A DNA stretch of 64,000 nucleotides from Ectopseudomonas mendocina (GTDB taxonomy: Bacteria; Pseudomonadota; Gammaproteobacteria; Pseudomonadales; Pseudomonadaceae). The translations under genes and the position numbers were made by a program. The notes under the pieces are model-generated. The model was not told the origin of the DNA. It worked only from the letters and a program-made list of their open reading frames with translations, and made no database searches. Positions within the stretch are counted from its first letter, which is position 1. Each line of letters starts with the position of its first letter. The stretch covers positions 124,001-188,000 of the forward strand of contig NZ_SCFY01000006.1 of assembly GCF_007049795.1 (NCBI RefSeq), in the 5' to 3' direction. Below, one piece after another: positions 28,503-36,598 of this stretch.

Positions 28503-29702
28503 ATGTCTTCCCTGCCCAGTCTGCGCCTGAAAGCCAACGCCGACCGACGCCTGCGCGCCGGCCACCTGTGGGTATACAGCAACGAGATCGATGTCGCTGC
28601 CACCCCGCTGCATGGTTTCGCTGCTGGCGACCAGGCGGTCCTGGAAGCGGCCGGCGGCAAGCCGCTGGGCATCGTCGCCATGAGCCCGAACAACCTGATC
28701 TGCGCCCGCCTGCTGTCGCGCGACGTCAAGCACGTGCTGGACAAGTCCCTGCTGGTGCATCGCCTCAACGTCGCCCTGAGCCTGCGCGAGCGCCTGTTCG
28801 ATCAGCCCTGCTACCGCCTGGTGTATGGCGACTCCGATCTGCTGCCGGGGCTGGTGGTCGACCGTTTCTTCGACATCCTCGTGGTCCAGCTGGCTTCCGC
28901 CACCATGGAGGCGCACAAGGATGACGTGCTCGCCGCGCTGATCCAGGTATGCAAACCCAGCGGCATCCTGTTCAAGAACGACTCCGCCGCGCGCGACGCC
29001 GAAGGCCTCGAGCGCTACGTCGACACTGCCTTCGGCGTGGTGCCGGAGTGGGTAGCGCTGGAAGAGAACGGCGTTAAGTTCGAAGCCCCGGTGATCGAAG
29101 GACAGAAGACCGGCTGGTTCTACGATCACCGCATGAACCGCGCGCGCCTGGCGCCCTACGTCAAAGGCAAGCGCGTGCTCGACCTGTTCAGCTACATCGG
29201 TGGCTGGGGCGTGCAGGCTGCGGCTTTCGGCGCCAGCGAAGTGTTCTGCGTAGATGCCTCGGCCTTCGCCCTCGACGGCGTGGAACGTAATGCCACGCTC
29301 AACGGTTTCGCCGAGAAGGTCACCTGCGTCGAAGGTGATGTATTCGCCGCGCTACGCGAACTGAAATCCGCAGAAGAGCGCTTCGACGTGGTGATCGCCG
29401 ATCCACCCGCCTTCATCAAGCGCAAGAAAGACATCAAGAACGGCGAAGCGGCCTATCGTCGTCTCAACGAAACCGCCATGCGCCTACTGAGCAAGGACGG
29501 CATCCTGGTCAGCGCCAGCTGCTCCATGCACCTGGAGGAAGACAACCTGCAGAACATCCTGCTGACCAGCGCTCGCCACCTGGACCGCAACATCCAGTTG
29601 CTCGAGCGCGGCGCCCAGGGCCCGGATCACCCGGTACACCCGGCCATCAATGAGACCCGCTACATCAAGAGCCTGACCGTACGCCTGCTGCCCAACAGCT
29701 GA
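28503..29702 (+). CDS. rlmI: 23S rRNA (cytosine-C5)-methyltransferase, RlmI-like
   Basis: A 399-residue class I SAM methyltransferase with an N-terminal PUA-like domain (LRLKANADRRLRAGHLWVYSNEID). The middle carries RLVYGDSDLLPGLVVDRF. The Rossmann domain has VLDLFSYIGGWGVQAAAFGA (SAM site), VIADPPAF and SASCSMHL (catalytic cysteine region). E. coli RlmI makes m5C1962 in 23S rRNA. Length matches. A hairpin terminator follows. Confidence 0.92.
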   Translation: MSSLPSLRLKANADRRLRAGHLWVYSNEIDVAATPLHGFAAGDQAVLEAAGGKPLGIVAMSPNNLICARLLSRDVKHVLDKSLLVHRLNVALSLRERLFDQPCYRLVYGDSDLLPGLVVDRFFDILVVQLASATMEAHKDDVLAALIQVCKPSGILFKNDSAARDAEGLERYVDTAFGVVPEWVALEENGVKFEAPVIEGQKTGWFYDHRMNRARLAPYVKGKRVLDLFSYIGGWGVQAAAFGASEVFCVDASAFALDGVERNATLNGFAEKVTCVEGDVFAALRELKSAEERFDVVIADPPAFIKRKKDIKNGEAAYRRLNETAMRLLSKDGILVSASCSMHLEEDNLQNILLTSARHLDRNIQLLERGAQGPDHPVHPAINETRYIKSLTVRLLPNS

Positions 29703-29709
29703 GCAAGCT

Positions 29710-29738
29710 GCACCTGCCGAGTGCGTGTCGGCAGGTGC
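29710..29738 (+). terminator. rlmI terminator
   Basis: GCACCTGCCGA and TCGGCAGGTGC form a perfect 11-bp stem with a 7-nt loop, then a pyrimidine-rich stretch, 8 bases after the rlmI stop. Confidence 0.8.
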
Positions 29739-29849
29739 CTCTTCCCCCTTCCGCTGTTACCTCCTCCCACACCCCGCCTCGCATCTCGCCCAGCATGGAC
29801 TAGGCTTGAGCATGCATAGCAGAGCGCTATCAGGCAGTCAGCCGTAATC

Positions 29850-29866
29850 TGGCTTGCTTATTGCTT
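29850..29866 (+). promoter_or_regulatory. Candidate sigma-54 promoter of the polyamine-type ABC operon
   Basis: TGGCTTG-CTTA-TTGCT matches the RpoN consensus TGGCACG-N4-TTGCW at all core positions. The GG (29851-29852) and GC (29863-29864) are exactly ten bases apart. It lies about 105 bases upstream of the first ATG, leaving a leader of about 95 bases. Nitrogen-responsive control would fit amine uptake. No activator site was identified. Confidence 0.5.
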
Positions 29867-29971
29867 TCGCCTATCGACATAACGATCGCCTCCCACGAAG
29901 GGGGTGAATCGACTCAGAAGTTGGAGCCTTGGCCACGAGCTGACTCCACATTGCGGATAGCGGGGAGGACT

Positions 29972-31090
29972 ATGACTGCGCAGGCTGGGAACGACGCGTT
30001 CCTGCGATTCACCAACGTCAAGAAGACCTACGATCACAAGACCCTGGTGGTCAAAGACTTCAACCTCAATGTGGCCAAGGGCGAGTTCATCACCCTGCTC
30101 GGCCCCTCCGGTTCCGGCAAGACCACCTGCCTGATGATGCTAGCCGGCTTCGAGGACGTGACCAGCGGCGAGATCCTGATCAACGGCCGCAACGTCACCA
30201 GCATCGCCCCCTACGATCGCAACATCGGCATGGTCTTCCAGCAGTACGCGCTGTTCCCGCACATGACCATCCGCGAGAACCTGGCCTACCCGCTGAAGAT
30301 CCGCAAACTACCCAAGGACGAGATTCGCGCCAAGGTCGAGGAGTACCTCACCCTGGTCGAACTGCAGGCCTTTGGCGGTCGCTACCCCGGCCAGCTCTCC
30401 GGTGGCCAGCGCCAGCGTGTGGCCCTGGCCCGCGCGCTGATCTTCGCCCCGGACATCGTGTTGATGGACGAGCCCCTCGGCGCGCTGGACAAGAAGCTGC
30501 GCGAGCAGATGCAGTTCGAGATCAAGCGCCTGCACGAGCAGCTCGGTTTCACTGTGATCTATGTGACCCACGACCAGACCGAAGCGCTGACCATGAGCGA
30601 CCGCATCGCCGTGTTCAATAACGGCGTGGTGCAGCAATGCGCGCCGCCCCACGTACTTTACGAGCGCCCGGCCAACATGTTCGTCGCCGACTTCATCGGT
30701 GAAAGCAACAAGCTGCCCGGCGTGATAGAGAGCGTCAGCGAAGAGCGCGTCGAAGTGCGCCTGCAGGATGGCGGCCTGGTCAGCACCTTGAAGGCCAACT
30801 GCAAGGAAATCGGCCAACCCACCACCGTCTCGGTGCGCCCGGAAAAACTCAACTTCACCGACCGACTTGGCGCCGCTGGCAATCAGGTCAAGGCCCGCTT
30901 CATCACCCGCCACTACGTCGGTGAATACATCCGCTATCACTTCGAAACCGCCAGCGGCAGCGAGCTGGTGGTGAAGAACCTGAACGACAGTTCAGCGCCG
31001 CAACTCAGCACTCAGGAAGAGGTCGCCCTGGCCTGGCTGCCGGAAGACAGCCAGGCCCTGGATCGATCGGAAGTCCCCACCCACAACTAG
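29972..31090 (+). CDS. Polyamine-type ABC transporter, ATP-binding protein
   Basis: A 372-residue PotA-like ATPase: Walker A GPSGSGKT (44-51), signature LSGGQRQRVALARAL, Walker B IVLMDEPLGALD, and a C-terminal TOBE-like domain (VSVRPEKLNF). ATG 29972 follows GGGGAGGAC; more upstream starts fall in or near the candidate promoter. It energises the two permeases encoded downstream. Spermidine/putrescine or a related amine is inferred. Confidence 0.9.
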   Translation: MTAQAGNDAFLRFTNVKKTYDHKTLVVKDFNLNVAKGEFITLLGPSGSGKTTCLMMLAGFEDVTSGEILINGRNVTSIAPYDRNIGMVFQQYALFPHMTIRENLAYPLKIRKLPKDEIRAKVEEYLTLVELQAFGGRYPGQLSGGQRQRVALARALIFAPDIVLMDEPLGALDKKLREQMQFEIKRLHEQLGFTVIYVTHDQTEALTMSDRIAVFNNGVVQQCAPPHVLYERPANMFVADFIGESNKLPGVIESVSEERVEVRLQDGGLVSTLKANCKEIGQPTTVSVRPEKLNFTDRLGAAGNQVKARFITRHYVGEYIRYHFETASGSELVVKNLNDSSAPQLSTQEEVALAWLPEDSQALDRSEVPTHN

Positions 31091-31112
31091 TAGAAGCAAA
31101 TGGAGCACAGCA

Positions 31113-32186
31113 ATGGCTAGATCACTGACTACCAGCGTTTCCACCTTCGCCCTGGTGGCGGCACTGGGACTGGCAACGGGCAGCGCCACCGCCCAGGACA
31201 GCCTTACCGTGGTTTCCTGGGGCGGGTCCTACGGCGCCGCGCAGAAGAAACACGTCATCGACCCGTACCAGGCGGAATCCGGCGTCAAGGTCCTGTTCGA
31301 GGACTACTCGGGTGGCGTTGCCGAGATCAAGGCTCAGGTCGAATCCGGCAACATCCAGTGGGACGTGGTTGACTTCGAAGTGATCGACCTCGAGCGCGCC
31401 TGCTCCGAAGGCTTGCTGGAAACCCTCGACCACAGCGTGTTGCCGGCCGGCATCGACGGCACCGCAGCAGCACAGGACTTCATTCCCGAAGCACTGGCCA
31501 GTGAGTGCGCGGTGGGCAACATCGTCTGGTCGGTGGTGTTCGCCTTCAACGACAACACCATCGGCGGCACCAAGGCCACCAGCATTGGCGACTTCTTCGA
31601 CACCACCAAGATTCCGGGCAAGCGCGCCATGCGCAAACGCCCGCAGGTGAACATGGAGTGGGCGCTGATGGCCGATGGCGTTGCGCCTGAGGAAGTCTAC
31701 GAAGTACTGGCCACGCCGGAAGGCCAACAACGCGCCTTCGACAAGCTGGCCAGCATCAAGAAAGACATCGTCTGGTTCGACTCTTGGTCGCAGGCGCCAC
31801 AACTGCTCAACGACGGCGGCGCAGTGCTGGTGCAGTCGGCCAATGGCCGCTTCTACGACGCCATCGTGCAGGAGAAGAAGCCCTTCGAAATCGTCTGGGA
31901 CGGCCACGTCTACGACCTCGACGCCTGGGCCATCGTCAAAGGCTCGAAGAAGAAAGACCTGGCTATGGAATTCATCAAGTACGCCACTGGCTCCAAGCCG
32001 CTGGCCGGCATGCCGGACGTGGCCTACGGCCCGACCCGCAAGTCGTCCATGCCACTGGCTGACCAGAACGCTGCGCCGCACCTGCCGACCGCTCACCTGG
32101 ATAAAGGCATCCAGGCCGGCTCCGAGTTCTGGGCTGACTACGGCGAGTCGCTGGGTGAGAAATTCAACGAGTGGCTGTTGAAGTAA
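31113..32186 (+). CDS. Polyamine-type ABC transporter, periplasmic binding protein
   Basis: A 357-residue extracellular solute-binding protein with a signal peptide (cleavage near ATAQ, residue 27). LTVVSWGGSYGAAQKKHVIDPYQAESGVKVLFEDY, QWDVVDFE and the C-terminal KDLAMEFIKYATG are typical of the PotD/family 1 amine-binding group. It lies 22 bases after the ATPase gene. Ligand identity cannot be read from sequence alone. Confidence 0.88.
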   Translation: MARSLTTSVSTFALVAALGLATGSATAQDSLTVVSWGGSYGAAQKKHVIDPYQAESGVKVLFEDYSGGVAEIKAQVESGNIQWDVVDFEVIDLERACSEGLLETLDHSVLPAGIDGTAAAQDFIPEALASECAVGNIVWSVVFAFNDNTIGGTKATSIGDFFDTTKIPGKRAMRKRPQVNMEWALMADGVAPEEVYEVLATPEGQQRAFDKLASIKKDIVWFDSWSQAPQLLNDGGAVLVQSANGRFYDAIVQEKKPFEIVWDGHVYDLDAWAIVKGSKKKDLAMEFIKYATGSKPLAGMPDVAYGPTRKSSMPLADQNAAPHLPTAHLDKGIQAGSEFWADYGESLGEKFNEWLLK

Positions 32187-32198
32187 AGGCCATCAGCT

Positions 32199-32284
32199 CC
32201 CCTCTCCCACTTGTGGGAGAGGGGTTGGGGGAGAGGGTGAATCTGTCACCCTCTCCCCAGCCCTCTCCCGTAAACGGGAGAGGG
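32199..32284. repeat. CCCTCTCCC hairpin repeats, copy 2, inside the ABC operon
   Basis: Two perfect hairpins stand in tandem: CCCCTCTCCCAC / GTGGGAGAGGGG (32199-32224) and CCCTCTCCCG-TAAA-CGGGAGAGGG (32261-32284). A GGGGAGAGGGTG / CACCCTCTCCCC pair lies between. The second hairpin repeats the core found after coaD. The array sits between the binding-protein and first permease genes. Confidence 0.8.
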
Positions 32285-32332
32285 AGCTACTGATCGACAC
32301 TTGCTGTGCGCCCTGTTTTACGGAGTAACACC

Positions 32333-33568
32333 TTGTCATCCCTGACCACCAGCGAAGCCGGCCAAGCCGCCAGCGCCCGTCGCAAGAAACGCCTCGCCGC
32401 CTTTCTCTTCGTGGTGCCGCTGCTGCTGTTCATCATCGTCACCTTCGTCGCCCCGATCGCTACCATGCTGTGGCGCAGCGTGTATCACCCGACCGTGGCC
32501 GAACTGATTCCGCAGACCCTGGCCGAACTCGAACGCTGGGAAGATCACAAGCAACTGCCGGACGAGAAGACCCTGCAGGTATTCGTCAGCGAACTGCACG
32601 CGCTCAATGAGCAGCGCCTGTCAGGCAAACTGTCCGAGGAGTTCAACCGCGCCTATACGGGCATGTCCAGCGTGGTCAAATCCACCGCACGGCGTGTCGG
32701 TCGACTGGATGCGCAGCAGCTGGAAAGCCAGGGTATACAGACCCTGCTCGACGCCCATCGCAACTGGAGCAAACCCGAGCTGTGGTACGCCATCAAGCGT
32801 TCCGGCAAGATCTACACCTACGACTACTACCTGACGGCTCTGGATCTGGAACTACACCCCGACGATGGCATTCAGGTGCGCCAGGACACGCAGATCTACC
32901 TGCAGCTGTATTCCAAGACCCTGAACATGGCGCTGGTCATCACCCTGCTCTGCGCCCTGCTCGGCTACCCGCTGGCCTACTACCTCGCCGGCCTGCCGTC
33001 GAACCGCGCCAACCTGCTACTGGTGCTGGTGCTGCTGCCGTTCTGGACCTCGCTGCTGGTGCGTACCACCTCGTGGATCGCGCTGTTGCAGACCAACGGC
33101 GTGATCAATTCCTTCCTCATGGGCATCGGCCTGATCAGTCAGCCCTTCGAGATGCTCTACACCTCGTTCGCCACCGTGGTGGCGATGACCCATATCCTGC
33201 TGCCGTTCATGATCCTGCCGCTGTACAGCGTGATGCGCGGCATCGACCCCAGCTACATGCGCGCCGCACTCAGCCTGGGCGAAAAACCGATCCCTGCGTT
33301 CGCCCGCATCTACTTCCCGATGACCTTGCCCGGGCTCAGCGCCGGAGCTTTGCTGGTGTTCATCATCTCGGTCGGCTACTACATCACCCCGGCACTGGTC
33401 GGTGGCACCGACGGGCAGATGATCAGCAACATCATCGCCTTCCATATGCAGCGTTCGAACAACTGGGAGCTGGCCGCTGCGCTGGGGTCGCTGCTGCTCG
33501 GGCTGATCCTGCTGCTGTACTGGGTGTACGACCGTTTCGTCGGCGCCAGCAACATCAAGTTGGGATGA
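32333..33568 (+). CDS. Polyamine-type ABC transporter permease 1 (PotB-like)
   Basis: A 411-residue inner-membrane permease. The TTG start at 32333 follows CGGAGTAACACC; an in-frame GTG at 32306 lacks a site. It has a first helix near residues 22-45, a large soluble insert (about 50-190) that ordinary PotB proteins lack or have shorter, and five more helices. The EAA-loop region MRAALSLGEKPIPAFARIYFPMTLPGL contacts the ATPase. It partners with the next permease. Confidence 0.88.
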   Translation: MSSLTTSEAGQAASARRKKRLAAFLFVVPLLLFIIVTFVAPIATMLWRSVYHPTVAELIPQTLAELERWEDHKQLPDEKTLQVFVSELHALNEQRLSGKLSEEFNRAYTGMSSVVKSTARRVGRLDAQQLESQGIQTLLDAHRNWSKPELWYAIKRSGKIYTYDYYLTALDLELHPDDGIQVRQDTQIYLQLYSKTLNMALVITLLCALLGYPLAYYLAGLPSNRANLLLVLVLLPFWTSLLVRTTSWIALLQTNGVINSFLMGIGLISQPFEMLYTSFATVVAMTHILLPFMILPLYSVMRGIDPSYMRAALSLGEKPIPAFARIYFPMTLPGLSAGALLVFIISVGYYITPALVGGTDGQMISNIIAFHMQRSNNWELAAALGSLLLGLILLLYWVYDRFVGASNIKLG

Positions 33569-33575
33569 TGAGACG

Positions 33576-34430
33576 ATGAAGATCCCCGCCTACTACGGTT
33601 TCTGGCACCACCTCGGACACTGGCTGCTCAAGGCCAGCTCCTGGCTGGTGTTGCTGTTCCTGATCCTGCCGATCCTGGTGATCGTGCCGCTGTCGTTCAA
33701 CGCCGAGCCGTTCTTCAGCTTCACCGAAGGCATGCTCACCCTCGACCCCGAGGCCTATTCGCTGCGCTGGTACCGGGAGATATTCAACGATCCGAAATGG
33801 ATACTGGCGATCAAGAACAGCTTCTTCATCGGCATCCTCTCGACCATCCTCGCCACCATTCTGGGCACCTGCGCCGCTATAGGCCTGGCCCGCGATGAGA
33901 TGCCGTTTCGCCGCTTCATCACCGCCCTGCTGCTGTCGCCGATGATCGTGCCGCTAATCATCACCGCCGCCGGGATGTTCTTCTTCTACTCCAACCTCGG
34001 CCTGGCCGGTGGCTACCTCGGGGTGATCCTGGCGCACGCCGCGCTGGGCACGCCGTTCGTCATCATCACCGTCACCGCCACGCTGACCGGCTTCGACTAC
34101 AGCCTGGCACGCGCAGCGCTGAACCTCGGCGCCACGCCGATTCGCGTGTTCTTCGACGTGATCATGCCGCTGATTCGCCCCGGCGTGATTTCCGGCGCAC
34201 TGTTCGCCTTCATCACCTCGTTCGATGAAGTGGTGGTGATCCTGTTCATGGCCGGGCCACAGCAACGCACCATTCCGCGGCAGATGTTTTCGGGCCTGCG
34301 CGAGCAGATCAACCCGAGCATCCTGGCCATCGCCACCCTGCTGATTCTGGTGTCCATCGCCCTGCTGGTTACCATCGAACTGTTGCGCCGCCGCGCGGAG
34401 CGCATGCGCGGGATCGAAATACCGCACTGA
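33576..34430 (+). CDS. Polyamine-type ABC transporter permease 2 (PotC-like)
   Basis: A 284-residue permease with six predicted helices and the EAA-type loop LARAALNLGATPIRVFFDVIMPLIRPG. Its spacing of 7 bases after permease 1 indicates one operon. The last residues are basic and cytoplasmic (RRRAERMRGIEIPH). A GC-rich 8-bp hairpin at 34469-34486 follows and may end the operon, though no T-tract is visible. Confidence 0.9.
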   Translation: MKIPAYYGFWHHLGHWLLKASSWLVLLFLILPILVIVPLSFNAEPFFSFTEGMLTLDPEAYSLRWYREIFNDPKWILAIKNSFFIGILSTILATILGTCAAIGLARDEMPFRRFITALLLSPMIVPLIITAAGMFFFYSNLGLAGGYLGVILAHAALGTPFVIITVTATLTGFDYSLARAALNLGATPIRVFFDVIMPLIRPGVISGALFAFITSFDEVVVILFMAGPQQRTIPRQMFSGLREQINPSILAIATLLILVSIALLVTIELLRRRAERMRGIEIPH

Positions 34431-34468
34431 GACGCCGCCACGACTGCGAGCGACCGGCAGCCTTTCCC

Positions 34469-34486
34469 CGCCCGCCTCGGCGGGCG
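34469..34486 (+). terminator. Weak GC hairpin after the ABC operon
   Basis: CGCCCGCC and GGCGGGCG are perfect complements separated by two bases, about 40 bases after the last permease stop. No T-run follows, so termination is only possible. Confidence 0.4.
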
Positions 34487-34649
34487 TAGAATCAGCGCAT
34501 TCCTCGCCAGAAATCCTCCGGCGGGCCTGTGAGCCCCGGCCGTACGAACGGTGATCCCGTTTCGTCATGCAGCCTCCTGACACCGCGGCGATCTGCCGCT
34601 CGACGACGCTCACCGCACACACAACCGAATTAGTCGCAGGAATACCGTC

Positions 34650-36488
34650 ATGCCCGATTACCGCTCGAAGACCTCCACCCACGGCCGCAACATGGCCGGC
34701 GCCCGCGCCCTGTGGCGCGCCACAGGGATGAAGGACGAAGACTTCAAGAAACCGATCATCGCCATCGCCAACTCCTTCACCCAGTTCGTGCCCGGCCACG
34801 TGCACCTGAAGGACCTGGGTCAGCTGGTCGCCCGCGAGATCGAGAAAGCCGGCGGCGTGGCCAAGGAATTCAACACCATCGCCGTCGACGACGGCATCGC
34901 CATGGGCCACGACGGCATGCTCTATTCGCTGCCGAGCCGCGAGATCATCGCCGACTCCGTGGAGTACATGGTCAATGCCCACTGCGCCGACGCCATCGTC
35001 TGCATCAGCAACTGCGACAAGATCACCCCCGGCATGCTGATGGCCGCCCTGCGCCTGAACATCCCGGTGGTGTTCGTTTCCGGCGGGCCGATGGAAGCGG
35101 GTAAAACCAAGCTGGCCAGCCATGGCCTGGATCTGGTCGATGCCATGGTCATCGCCGCCGACTCCAGCGCCTCCGACGAAAAGGTCGCCGAGTACGAGCG
35201 CAGCGCCTGCCCGACCTGCGGCAGCTGCTCCGGCATGTTCACCGCCAACTCGATGAACTGCCTGACCGAAGCACTGGGCCTGTCCCTGCCGGGCAACGGT
35301 TCGACCCTGGCCACCCACAGCGACCGCGAGCAGCTGTTCCTGCGCGCCGGCCGCCTGGCTGTCGAACTCTGCCAGCGCTATTACGGCGAGAACGACGAGT
35401 CGGTGCTGCCGCGCAACATCGCCAACTTCAAGGCGTTCGAGAACGCCATGATGCTCGACATCGCCATGGGCGGTTCGACCAACACCATCCTGCACCTGCT
35501 GGCCGCCGCCCAGGAAGGTGAAGTCGCCTTCGACCTGCGCGACATCGACCGCCTGTCGCGCAAGGTGCCGCAGCTGTGCAAAGTCGCACCGAACATCCAG
35601 AAGTACCACATGGAAGACGTGCACCGCGCTGGCGGCATCTTCTCCATCCTCGGCGAACTGGCCCGTGGCGGCCTGCTGCACACCGATGTAGCCACCGTCC
35701 ATAGCCCGAACATGGCTGAGGCCATCGCCCAGTGGGACATCACCCAGACCAACGACGAAGCGGTTCACCACTTCTTCAAGGCAGGTCCAGCCGGTATCCC
35801 CACCCAGACCGCGTTCAGCCAGAGCACCCGCTGGGACAGCCTGGATGATGACCGCGAGAATGGTTGTATTCGCAGCGTCGAGCACGCTTATTCCCAAGAG
35901 GGTGGACTTGCGGTGCTGTACGGCAACATCGCCCTCGATGGCTGTGTGGTGAAAACCGCTGGCGTGGACGAATCCATCCACGTCTTCGAAGGCTCCGCCA
36001 AGGTCTTTGAAAGTCAGGACAGCGCGGTGCGCGGCATCCTCAATGACGAAGTGAAGGAAGGTGACATCGTCATCATCCGCTACGAAGGTCCGAAAGGCGG
36101 CCCGGGCATGCAGGAAATGCTCTATCCGACCAGCTACCTGAAGTCCAAAGGACTGGGCAAGGCCTGCGCCCTGCTCACCGACGGGCGTTTCTCCGGCGGC
36201 ACCAGCGGCCTGTCCATCGGCCACGCCTCGCCGGAAGCGGCAGCAGGCGGCGCCATTGGCCTGGTCAACGACGGCGACAAGATCCTCATCGACATCCCCA
36301 ACCGCAGCATCAACCTGCTGGTCAGCGACGAAGAACTGGCCACCCGCCGTGCCGAGCAGGACAAGAAAGGCTGGAAACCTGCCGCACCGCGTACCCGCAA
36401 GGTGACAACGGCACTCAAGGCCTACGCCCTGCTCGCCACCAGCGCCGACAAGGGTGCGGTACGCGACAAGGCGATGCTGGAAGGCTGA
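34650..36488 (+). CDS. ilvD: Dihydroxy-acid dehydratase
   Basis: A 612-residue Fe-S dehydratase of branched-chain amino-acid synthesis, converting 2,3-dihydroxyisovalerate and dihydroxymethylvalerate to the 2-keto acids. Cluster and substrate motifs [31 protein letters not shown] and [14 protein letters not shown] are present. Length is normal. The 220-base leader contains GC-rich dyads but no leader peptide rich in Ile/Val/Leu was recognised. Confidence 0.97.
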   Translation: MPDYRSKTSTHGRNMAGARALWRATGMKDEDFKKPIIAIANSFTQFVPGHVHLKDLGQLVAREIEKAGGVAKEFNTIAVDDGIAMGHDGMLYSLPSREIIADSVEYMVNAHCADAIVCISNCDKITPGMLMAALRLNIPVVFVSGGPMEAGKTKLASHGLDLVDAMVIAADSSASDEKVAEYERSACPTCGSCSGMFTANSMNCLTEALGLSLPGNGSTLATHSDREQLFLRAGRLAVELCQRYYGENDESVLPRNIANFKAFENAMMLDIAMGGSTNTILHLLAAAQEGEVAFDLRDIDRLSRKVPQLCKVAPNIQKYHMEDVHRAGGIFSILGELARGGLLHTDVATVHSPNMAEAIAQWDITQTNDEAVHHFFKAGPAGIPTQTAFSQSTRWDSLDDDRENGCIRSVEHAYSQEGGLAVLYGNIALDGCVVKTAGVDESIHVFEGSAKVFESQDSAVRGILNDEVKEGDIVIIRYEGPKGGPGMQEMLYPTSYLKSKGLGKACALLTDGRFSGGTSGLSIGHASPEAAAGGAIGLVNDGDKILIDIPNRSINLLVSDEELATRRAEQDKKGWKPAAPRTRKVTTALKAYALLATSADKGAVRDKAMLEG

Positions 36489-36505
36489 GTCAGTTCAGTA
36501 GTGTT

Positions 36506-36534
36506 AAAAGCGCCCCGCACTAGCGGGGCGCTTT
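36506..36534 (+). terminator. ilvD terminator
   Basis: AAAGCGCCCCGC and GCGGGGCGCTTT form a 12-bp stem with a 4-nt loop, 18 bases after the ilvD stop. Its T-rich exit (CTTTGCTTTC) fits Rho-independent termination. It marks the left edge of the accessory gene. Confidence 0.85.
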
Positions 36535-36598
36535 GCTTTCTGCGCCACTGATCAGCCCTGTATTCTGCTAGGCATGCAGGCTTTGAGAGATAAGGACG

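Noticed and set aside
27498..29129. Minus-strand extension of the HDOD gene to 543 residues
   Set aside because: The added part is antisense to rlmI; the HDOD protein has a natural ATG at 28364.
34431..34649. Leader-peptide attenuator before ilvD
   Set aside because: No short frame rich in Ile, Val or Leu codons with following terminator and antiterminator stems was seen.
33954..36224. A 756-codon open frame on the minus strand opposite ilvD
   Set aside because: It mirrors ilvD codons in a GC-rich genome, has no family signature, and lies fully inside a confident gene.
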